Shown here: positions 55,928 through 64,000 of the stretch, one piece after another
Layout: each line of letters begins with the position of its first letter
Position numbering within the stretch: position 1 is the stretch's first letter
Assembly (NCBI GenBank): GCA_033239125.1
Contig: BSWB01000002.1
Location: 85,804,560-85,868,559 of the forward strand
Direction of reading: 5' to 3'
Length of the DNA: 64,000 nt
Source: Fagopyrum homotropicum
Lineage: Eukaryota; Streptophyta; Magnoliopsida; Caryophyllales; Polygonaceae
Program-made: the position numbers and the translations under genes
Notes under the pieces: model-generated
Databases searched by the model: none
Told to the model about the DNA's origin: nothing
The model's input: only the letters and a program-made list of their open reading frames with translations

Positions 55928-56883
55928 TAATACGGGGAAATTCCGTATTCTTTTCGATCTAGACAAAGGGGCTTCAAATCACACAAATGGATACAACTAA
56001 CGTTAGATAATGATGATAAAGACGCAGGAATGAAGAAGAAACAAATGGAACGAATTAGATGAAGGTAGAAGGATAGGAAGATAGAACCGAAGAGATGTCG
56101 ATTGAAAGAACCTTTGATTTCGGAATCAAAGACCCAAACAACGCAACCAACGACCCTGCCTTATACAACCTTACACAACTCAACAATGGAGGTTGAGAGC
56201 ACAAGGAGGATGCCTATGGAGCTTCGAAGCACCAATCTCAAAGAAGATTGACACAACACAAGACAACTAAGCCGGAAAATTCAGCAACCAATGATTCTCA
56301 CCAAAAGCTCTCTTTTGATTGAAAATACGTAAACACAAATTTCACAAATAGTCTGATCTCCCTAGAAACTGATTAGGAAAAGGTTTATATATGTCTTTAA
56401 ACCTTTTCTTAAATAAAAAAAACTAAAAAGCAACAAAATAACTTCTAAAAGTCTTTAAAAGCTCAAATAGCTTTAAAAGGCTATCTACTCCTAAAATAAC
56501 TTAAAATGTCTTAAAATACTAGAAAATTAATGAAAGGCATTAAAAGTCTTCAAACATGCTTAAACATAAGCATTATACACGCCCAAATTAGATTGTGATA
56601 ATATGCATGATCACACACATAAACGATGCATGGAACGTGTGCATGGAGATCACAAACTTCCTTGGTTGTCATTCTCACATCTTTCAACCCTTCCTCCTTT
56701 GATGAAACCGTCACCAAGATCTTCATAGATGTGTCCATGGAAGTGTCTTGCTCCTTACGCGAAAACGTCATCAACATGTACTTCACCTCTTGTGCTAACT
56801 CCTTTGCTCTCGTCCTTGTGATGGCTCCTTCACCAATGGCTTTGTGAGGACTATTAGAAGGTGGTGGTGATGCTCCCGCATCA
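55928..56883 (-). repeat. LTR of a fourth CRM-like family
   Basis: 956 bp. On the minus strand it starts TGATGCGGGAGC and ends CCCCGTATTA (final CA has become TA). It differs from the gypsy I LTR over most of its length, yet on the minus strand (56550-56948) it encodes GEGAITRTRAKELAQEV, the same kind of tail motif as the other families. Confidence 0.85.
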
Positions 56884-56888
56884 TAAAT

Positions 56889-58561
56889 GGATATTAGATA
56901 GTGGTTGCTCAAGACACATGAGTGGAAAAATCTCACTATTCTCAGCACTAATGAAGCAATTATTTGGAACCATTACGCTTGGTGATAAAGGAAAGTGTAA
57001 TGATTGACATTGGTAAAATTTGTTATAATTCATCAAATTTATTGATGATGTATATCTTGTTGACAGTTTGAAGTATAACCTGCTTAGCATCTATCAAATA
57101 TGTGATAAAGGAAACGAGGTTATGTTTGATTCAGAAAAATGTGAAGTTCAAGACAAGACATCGGGTGATATTGTGCTTACAGCTCCTAGATGCAATAATG
57201 TTTATTCTATGAGTACTAACCAAGTTTCAAGAACTAAGCTAAAATGTCTCAATGTCTTGACTGATAATCCAAGGCTTTGGCATAGAAGAATTAGTCATGT
57301 AAGCATGCATACAATGCAGAAGTTACTTTCAAAGGATCTGGTACGCAGATTGCCAAACCTAAACTTCAAGGTTGATGAACTTTGTAAAGCTTGTACACAA
57401 AATCTTAATCTGAATCAACGTGAACATCAAAATTCTGATGAAGAGGAAGATCCTAAGGCTCAAGAAAAGAACATGTGAGAAAAGATTCAAGATAACGGAG
57501 AAAAATCTCAAGACCTTGAAACGCATCTTCAAGACCTTGAAACCCAAATTCAAGGCCTTGATATAGGATCCAAGGGCAACCCTCTAGTGGTACCGGAATC
57601 CAGTCAAGCATATGAGCCTCAATCTTCAGGATCTAATCTATCTTACCAACGAAGGAAGTTTCAACATTCTTCATACCATCCACAAGAGAATGTGATCTCA
57701 TATCCAAATGCAGGATCTCAAACTCGATCCAGAGTAAACAAGCTATGTTCGTTCTCGGCGTTCGTTTCTCTTATTGAGCCCAAGAATTATATTCAAGCGC
57801 TTCAAGAACCCGACTAGATCATTGTCATGTAAAATGAACTAAATGATTTTGAGAGAAATAAGGTTTGGACTCTTACTACAAAAAGCATCAATCCATCATT
57901 GGCACAAAATGGGTTTTTGAAACAAGTTGGATGAAAATGGTAAAGTCATTCAAAATAAAGCACGACTTGTAGCTCAAGGCTATAACCAAGAGGAAGGTAT
58001 TGATTATGAGGAGACTTTTGCTCTGGTTGCCAGGTTAGAAGCCATAAGTATGGTACTTGCATTTGCATCTTTCATGAGCATAAAGTTATTTCAAATGGAT
58101 GTAAAATGTGCTTTTCTAAACGGCTTCTTAGAAGAAGAAGTCTACGTTGCTCAACCTCTTGGTTTTGAAAAAGTACTTCTGGATGTTGCCAATTCTTAGG
58201 GACATCCTTAATCAGTTGGCACTCCATGAAGCAAAACTCTGTCGCCCTATCCACAGCTGAAGCCAATTACATAGTTGCGGGAGCCTGTTGTGAACAAATT
58301 CTATGGATAGCTCAACAACTTCGTGATCTTGGCTTTGATTTGAAAGGTATCCCTATTAAATGTGATAATACTAGTGTTATTTCGATTACTAAAAATCATG
58401 TGCAGCATTCAAGGACAATACATATCGATGTAAGGCATCACTTCATACGTGATCATGTTGAGAAAGGTGATGTTTCGATTTTTTTATATCAAATGACTTG
58501 CAGCTTGCAAATATCTTTACTAAGCCTCTACTTGAAGATCAATTCAATTTCATTTGATTAG
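56889..58561 (+). pseudogene. Sirevirus B pol remnant (protease, RT start, RNase H)
   Basis: Starts with the aspartic protease site DSGCSRHMSG (about 56893), then LKYNLLSIYQICDKG and the GAG-pre-integrase motif LWHRRISHVSMHTMQKL..LCKAC (to about 57400). The integrase core is deleted; sequence resumes at the post-integrase linker (IEPKNYIQALQEPD, about 57775). RT starts (GTKWVF, ENGKVIQNKARLVAQGYNQE, FQMDVKCAFLNG) and then jumps directly to RNase H at about 58200 (NSVALSTAEANYIVA, IKCDNTSVISITKNHV, HIDVRHHFIRDHV). The YVDD region of RT is missing, so this pol is inactive. Confidence 0.9.
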
Positions 58562-59010
58562 AGCTTGGTATGTTGAACAAGGAAGCATTAACATAGGGAG
58601 AGTAAACCGCTTTATTTTCTCCTTCGTATGCAGCCCACTTTTCGTTTTCAAGGGCTTTCAAATGCAATTCAAGGGCCTTGGAACGAAATTCAAGGGCAAA
58701 ATTGAATATCGCGGATCTATTTAGGGATTAATATATTTTAGATGTTTTGATTCCTAAATTATTTTAAAGAAGGATTTTTAAAATGATTTCAAAAGCCTAT
58801 TTTTGGGTTCAAAATTTTGAAAAGAGTTGTTGAGATTTAATTGGAGATAATTTTGGCTTTTCAAGCCCTTGATTATCTCAAAATCTTGTTTAAAACCTTA
58901 AATTGTTCTCTGTTCTTTTCTTTTTAAAGGCGTAAAACTTCTTTCTTCCTCATTCAACGTGTTTACAAACACCCGTTTCAAAACCCTTGATTTCTCTCCC
59001 AAAATCATCT

Positions 59011-60414
59011 ATGGCTCCAAGAAACAAGAAATTTGCTCCTCATTCAGCTTCATCGTCTAAAAAGGAATCAACTTATATTTCCTCAGCCACTGATGATGAG
59101 AAATTTTATGAAGATTTGGAGATTTCATAGACGACTGGTCTTCCAACTTCTTGGTTCGTCAATTTTCAAGCTACGGGATCTTGGTTTGATAGATTTCACA
59201 ATCGCCCTCTCTGTATGTGCGATGTGGGGGACATTGCGTTTCTGGAAACCCTTCAGACTCCCTGCATTGCAATGCTTAAGAAGTCTAAAGTATGGAAGAT
59301 CTTAAACCTTGGAAATTTTGCCTTTCCAAGGCTTACAAGACTGTTTTATGTCAACCTCGTCACAAAATGGAAAAAAGGGATTCTCACTCTTCAATCATCT
59401 GTAAAAGTTACTCAAATTCTTTTCACTTCTACTGTTTTATGTGAGATTTTAGGAATCCCTACATATCGTTCATTCACACACCCCTCCCGATCAGAGAGTG
59501 TTCGACTTGCCAAAGAGAAATTCCTGGTTCCAAACTCAACATCACGCCAACTCACTCACACTACCCTAACACTAGGTGCTAAAATAGTATTTACCATTCT
59601 GGTTAGGTGTGTTATCCCTCGTGCAAACTCAAGAGAACTATTGACAGATCAATCTTTGGAATTGATTCATCTGATCATGTCTGGATTGGACATTGACGTA
59701 TCAAACCTCATCCTTAACCATATGGTACATTCTGTCAACTCTAAGCGAGCCATCCCTTTGCCTTATGGAAACCTATTGCCCAAGATCTTCGAACATTTTT
59801 CAATTGATACATCCATTGAAGATCGACAGTTAACTTTTGGAAAAATTGATGAATCCTGCTTGGAAAGGTTAGGAATTGAGAAGACTCTTGCAGGAGCATG
59901 GACATTGAAGAGAAAAGGGGCTATTCCACCTCCTTCCCAAGAAGCTCCAACATCTTCTCCTACTACTCCAGAAAACAGATTAGATGGATGTGAAAAGGAA
60001 CTAGTTTCTCTGAATCGGGAACTCTCAGATTTTCAATTTGACACTAAAAGGAGAATGAATGCAAATCATGAACTGCTGTCTATTATGCATGTCAAGGTAA
60101 ATGACATGTATCTAATGAATGCTCTTACTCTTACCACCATGGGAAGTATATTACCTATGACTGAAGATGCAACTCAACACACCCAAGAAAAGGTTGAAAA
60201 TGTTCTGATGTACTATAAACGACGAGCACAAAACAAATTTATCCTGTATCTTACTCATGTTGAGCCGACAATTTTGAAAGCGGAAGAATACGAGGTTGTT
60301 AAGGAACGACAAGCGGAAGAAAAGAGACGACGCTTAGCAGCAGAAATGGATGACAGTCACAAGCCCACTTTTTCCAAGGCACGACACCGGTTTTATGAAG
60401 AGGATTCCGACTGA
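59011..60414 (+). pseudogene. Extra ORF after pol of Sirevirus B (near intact)
   Basis: A 467-codon frame from MAPRNKKFAPHSASSS with only one interruption, TAG at 59128-59130; downstream it is open for 399 codons from the ATG at 59215. The N-terminus is basic and Ser-rich. The middle (RLFYVNLVTKW, LCEILGIPTYRSF) resembles the putative plant transposon protein domain seen in many plant retroelements; this is recognition by pattern only. A Pro/Ser/Thr linker (PPPSQEAPTSSPTTPE) and a coiled-coil C-terminus (VVKERQAEEKRRRLAAEMD) follow. It has no clear signal peptide or membrane anchor, so although it occupies the place of the env-like ORF of some Sireviruses I do not call it an envelope. Confidence 0.7.
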
Positions 60415-60540
60415 GCATATGATGGTTGTGGACATGTTGTTTTTTTAAATCGGTTTATGGTTTTGAAATACTTTTGGGTCTGTAATTGATTGCTTTCAAA
60501 CTCCCACGCTTTAACTGTTTTTTCTCCCTTGTTGAAAGAC

Positions 60541-60680
60541 AAAGGGGGAGAAATTTATGATCCGAAATTTTGATATTTCTGCATTTTGCATTTAAGTTTG
60601 TTTTTATATTCATATATTTTTATCGCTAACTCTCTACGATGCATGTACGATATTTGTGTTGTCTTCCATCAAGGGGGAGA
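60541..60680 (+). promoter_or_regulatory. Duplicated polypurine tracts of Sirevirus B
   Basis: AAAGGGGGAGAAA at 60541 and AAGGGGGAGA at 60671-60680, the second directly before the 3' LTR. Repeated GGGGGAGA tracts upstream of the 3' LTR are a known Sirevirus feature. Confidence 0.88.
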
Positions 60681-62090
60681 CTGAAAACTCCACCTTGAGT
60701 ATAATTTGAATATGTGATGATGGAAGACTTACCACAAATAAAGCGGTTTTTATACTAACAAAATATCGATTGTATTTCTAGTTGATTGGTTTGTTTGGTA
60801 TTTTGTCTAAATATGTGTAGGCCTTGGAAAACATTTCAAGGGACAGTCGGAGGCCTTGAAATCAGATACAAGGGATAAGCAAAGCTTTGAAACCAGATAC
60901 AAGGGACAAGCGCAGAATTTGAAGAAGTTCAACACGGAGGCCTTGAAAGCTATTTCAAGGGATCAGAAGCCACAACCTTGAAACAAGTTTCAAAGGACAA
61001 AACGGCTAGAAGGAATTCAAATCTCTATCAACCAAATCAATCAAGAATCAAAAGAAGATCTTCCAAGGAGATATGCTCAACAAGAAGATACGCTCAACAA
61101 AGAAGATCTCGGCGACCTAGAGGATTCTGTTCAAAACAGGATCTCGCACAGGTCCTCAGCTAAAGGCGCAAGATTTTTTCTCAACAGAACTCGAAGATCT
61201 TCATCCAAAAAATCATAACAAGATCTGAAGATCTCGATGCCCAAAAGACAAAGATCCTCAACTGCGATGAGAAGATTACGGAGAAGAAGAATCAACGTGC
61301 TTTATGGAGATGAAGAAGATAAAGAAGATCTACAACAGCTATCTCATCTCAACCAAGAAGCGTTTTCCATGGAGAAGAAGAAACATATACAACGGTCATC
61401 TTTACAATGGCTAGAAGACCTCTCCATCGAAGACTATAAATGAAGATGTCGATTGAAGAAGAAAGAATACAAGCTTACACGCAAATATCCAAAGTCTTTA
61501 AGCAGTCCAAAGAATCATCATTCAATCAAACAAGTTTTTCTTTATCTCTTTCTACAAAAGTTTTATCCCCTAGAGAGAGATAAACTCGAGAGCTTCATTG
61601 ACATATCTAAAGAGTGTTATACTAGAGTGTGTTACTCTGCGAAGTAATTAGATTTTTATAGCAAGGTTAAGAGTTGAAGCTAGGTCATAGCGTTGGCTAC
61701 TGTGAGAGAAGAAGGGAATTTCTTCTAGGTTGTATCTAGGTTTCTTTGAAGCTGATAATAGATAGTTAGATCCTAGGGGTATACCCTAGGACAGAGAGTA
61801 GGTTGTTTAGATCCGAACTTCGTGAACATTTCCTCGTGTCGATCTTTTCAATTCCGTACCATATCTTGCTTTATTGTGACTAACTTTCGTTTGTAGGTCT
61901 ACAAAGTCAAGGCCCTTGAAATCTCTTTCAAAGCCCTTGAAATCAAGTTGTGTCACAAAGAGCTCAGATCGACATCAAGGCCTTTGAAATCAGTTTCAAA
62001 GCCTTGAGATAGGTTTTTGCGGAAAGATCTCATACTCTATTTAACCCCCCTTCTAGATTATTTATATCCTTTATATTCACCTTACGGTTC
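60681..62090 (+). repeat. Sirevirus B 3' LTR
   Basis: About 1410 bp, starting CTGAAAACTCCACC and ending TTACGGTTC before the TTCAC duplication. Same CCTTGAAA/TTTCAAGG clusters as the 5' LTR (60820-61010, 61910-62010). ORFs inside are not supported. Confidence 0.88.
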
Positions 62091-63831
62091 TTCACATTTC
62101 ATGCGTGATTAGCATTCCAAGAAGATCGTCGAGAGGTAATGTTTTGAGATTCTGAGCTTCTTCCACCGTCCCGTTTGAGTTCATCTTGAATAACTCATAT
62201 TGCATGAGGAAGATGTTTATCTTTGTCACCTTGACTTGACTTGTTCCTTTGTGCGTGACTATTAGGTTATCCCATATTTTCTTCGCACTCTTGTACGGTT
62301 AGATACGGTTGAATACATCTACATCCAATCCACAATAGAGCAAGTTAATGGCCTTGTAGTTCTTTATTACACTGTCCAAGTCTATTTGAGCGAAGTCGGC
62401 TTCCTTGATACGGAATTGTCCGTGATTGAGTCGATCTAGGCACAATGATCTCGAATCCGGTTGAATGAGGCGATTTCAGAATGCGGAATGGAACGTAGGT
62501 GATGAATGACGCAGGAAAGGTGAGAGAAGAACCAAAGAGAGAGTCAATGAAGGAACCAAGGCTGAAGAGCCAAAACCCTAATCGTGACTGCCCTAAACCC
62601 GTCTCCAATACAACTTTACACTAGCTCCGGCTAGACTAGCACAAAGAGGGACTCGTGAAGGCTCGAAGCACCAATCCGAAGGCGGTTTGACACAAACAAG
62701 CTCAACCAAGCAACAACAGCAATGCCAACCAAAAACTCTCTTGTTCTTTGATTGATTTTGTGAATGATTACAAATGCAATTCTAAGCAATGGGAATAACG
62801 TAACTAATCTGCAGCTAATAAGAGGCTATATATAGACTCTTTTATCTAGACAAAATAAAGAAAAGAAAACTAAGACATTAGTGGGAAGGTGGTAATAAGA
62901 GAGCTTCCTCTAATGTAGCTAACAAACTAACAAACAACTAATTCAGCTTACAAATAGGCTAACTTATTCAAGCAACTCCTTGGAGTGAGTTGGACGATTT
63001 TTAAGAGCAAATTGGGCTATCCGAATGGGCTGAATTGTTCAATAGATCCATGAGTGATTTGGCTGTGTTTTAAGAGCCCAAATGATGATCCGAATGAGCT
63101 GACTTGTTACTCTCTTGGGCCTCCTGGAACGTGATCGGCTTGCTATCCTCTTGGGTTGCATTGGACATGAGCAACAGCCTCCCTTGGGCTGCCTTGGACG
63201 TGAGCAGCTGCTTCCCCTCTTGGGCTGCATTGGACGTGAGCAATAGCCTCCCTTGGGCTGCCTTGGACGTGAGCAGCAGGCTATCCTCGTGGGCTGCTTT
63301 GGACGTGATCAACATCTCCTCCCTTTCTTGGGCTGCCTTGGACGTGAGCAGCAGGCTATCCTTGTGGGCTGCTTTGGACGTGATCAACATCTCCTCCCTT
63401 TGCTTGCTTGCTCCTGCATTCATCAAAAGATTAACACATGATGTATGGCAATTAAATGGTTCACGCATTGTGCCAAGCAATTGCACTTCCCTTGACGTAG
63501 CTTCTTGGATCTCCTTAGCTCTTGCTCTAGTAATGCGACCTTGATAGCTTCCATGTGATGGTCCTATATCATTCCTTCTTTTCGACTTGGACTCCTTCAA
63601 CCGTGGTGGTTGGGATTTTAGGACCAGTTTGAATGATGCTCCATAGTTCCATGACCTGATCAATAATAAACATTTGCATTAGTGCTCACTAATGGGCAAA
63701 ATTGTTTTCGCAGAAGAGGGGTTGTCGAGATGTGGATCTTCCTTTAGTGAATCCTCCATCACCTACAAAGTTCATTATTAGTCTCACTGATGGTTATATC
63801 AATATACGTGAGTCTAACTCTGATACCAATT
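62091..63831 (-). pseudogene. Sirevirus A gag, N-terminal part, split by a solo LTR
   Basis: The minus strand from about 63765 reads VGDGGFTKGRS, MFIIDQVMELWSIIQTGP and the KKE position, then the solo LTR (62406-63571), then ADFAQIDLDSVIKNYKAINLLYCGLD, KIWDNLIVTHKGTSQVK and INIFLMQYELFKMNSN down to the Sirevirus B insertion site. It matches B gag position for position but lacks the segment equivalent to MLTRFTEI..PKMTFI. Stops are present (for example near 62300). Primer site (minus strand) at 63817-63828 precedes the 5' LTR. Confidence 0.85.
62406..63571 (-). mobile_element. Solo LTR of the gypsy I/II family
   Basis: 1166 bp, TGATATAGGACC..CCGTATCA on the minus strand, with perfect TTCCT duplications (62401-62405, 63572-63576). 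It keeps the LTR tail frame open (63070-63571): GRITRARAKEIQEATS, then expanded repeat units (LITSKAAHEDSLLLTSKAAQ) and the SDHHLGS end. Confidence 0.93.
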
Positions 63832-63834
63832 GAA

Positions 63835-64000
63835 GAGTCGAATAGGTGAATAATAAGGATATAAATATAATCTAGAAGGGGGGTTGAACAGAGTTTGAGA
63901 ATTTTTTGCAATATCGTATATCAAGGCTTTAAACTAATATCAAGGCCTTGAAGTCGATCCGTGCGCTTAGCGACAAAACTGGTTCTCAAGGCTTTGAAGT
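63835..64000 (-). mobile_element. Sirevirus A 5' LTR, partial
   Basis: Reverse complement of the LTR 3' end seen at 38700-38795: a TCTAGAAGGGGGGTTGAA-type block and CAAGGCCTTGAAG words. It runs off the window end. Confidence 0.8.

Larger units (their letters stand above)
53361..56883 (-). mobile_element. Rearranged gypsy composite inserted in Sirevirus B
   Basis: Perfect duplication TAAAT at 53356-53360 and 56884-56888 marks one insertion. The left end keeps only 34 bp of a gypsy I-type LTR end (TGATACGGTGTTAATCC..GATCTAG). The right end is a different LTR (55928-56883). Between them are a plus-strand ORF with RT-like sequence (53461-54066), a plus-strand gag-PR linker piece, an inverted gag piece (54298-54485) and minus-strand gag and leader (54488-55925). 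It is a chimera formed by template switching, inversion or both. Confidence 0.82.
37402..62090 (+). mobile_element. Sirevirus B: Ty1/copia element with nested insertions
   Basis: LTRs at 37402-38795 and 60681-62090; target duplication TTCAC at 37397-37401 and 62091-62095, where it interrupts the gag of antisense Sirevirus A. Gag with zinc knuckle, protease (DSGCSRHM), GAG-pre-integrase, RT and RNase H pieces, an extra ORF after pol, and two GGGGGAGA polypurine tracts before the 3' LTR place it with Sireviruses. The integrase core and most of RT are deleted. Gypsy III (39201-51854) and a gypsy composite (53361-56883) are inserted in it. The LTR boundaries are set from the duplication; ends are not canonical TG..CA. 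Confidence 0.9.

Noticed and set aside
59011..60414. Retroviral-type envelope gene
   Set aside because: Position fits the env-like ORF of some Sireviruses, but there is no signal peptide, membrane anchor or cleavage site visible.
63104..63544. Plus-strand ORF of 146 codons in the solo LTR
   Set aside because: Antisense reading of the LTR minisatellite.

Overview
The window looks like nuclear DNA of a flowering plant, probably a eudicot. It holds one apparently functional host gene, a plant type-I formin with short introns of about 70-80 bp (1914-4669). Almost everything else is LTR retrotransposon sequence typical of plant chromosomes: Ty3/gypsy chromoviruses, Ty1/copia Sirevirus-like elements and a short non-autonomous LTR element. 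A decayed gene with a plant mobile domain lies at 6260-7935. I saw no tRNA, rRNA, organellar or bacterial genes. I cannot name the species.

Layout. 1-780: fragment of a long gypsy LTR. 883-1551: decayed coiled-coil coding remnant. 1914-4669: formin. 4670-6260: non-genic DNA with hairpins and an AT-rich block. 6260-7935: plant-mobile-domain pseudogene. 8085-8708: Sirevirus LTR fragment. 8709-10068: foldback element with arms of about 550 bp. 10069-14450: decayed Del/Tekay-like pol plus a 2.5-kb LTR. 14589-14988: (TA)n-rich tract. 14989-22086: antisense CRM-like chromovirus, here called I. 22087-23960: element IV, which keeps only integrase. 23961-33354: a long LTR (V) split by the nearly full-length chromovirus II (25667-33012, target duplication AGTTG). 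33355-36757: decayed pol plus 2.1-kb LTR (VIII). 36758-64000: a large nested stack.

The stack is the main structural feature. An antisense Sirevirus-like element A is split by a sense Sirevirus-like element B of similar sequence (37402-62090, target duplication TTCAC). B is split by gypsy III (39201-51854, TATTG/TATTA). Gypsy III is split by a short non-autonomous LTR element (44932-49706, TGGCG/TGGTG). That element is split by an antisense solo LTR (44935-47070, CGTGA). B also carries a rearranged gypsy composite (53361-56883, TAAAT), and A carries a further solo LTR (62406-63571, TTCCT). The duplications let the insertion order be read directly.

Other signals: two consecutive introns of the formin appear to be GC-AG introns. 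The polyprotein frame of the CRM-like gypsy families runs on into the 3' LTR and encodes a shared basic motif there; in one family a coding minisatellite of about 34 bp with no stop in several frames follows. Element B carries, between pol and its 3' LTR, an almost intact 467-codon ORF of uncertain function while its pol is badly decayed. Each autonomous-type element examined has stops, frameshifts or deletions, so none appears able to move on its own now.
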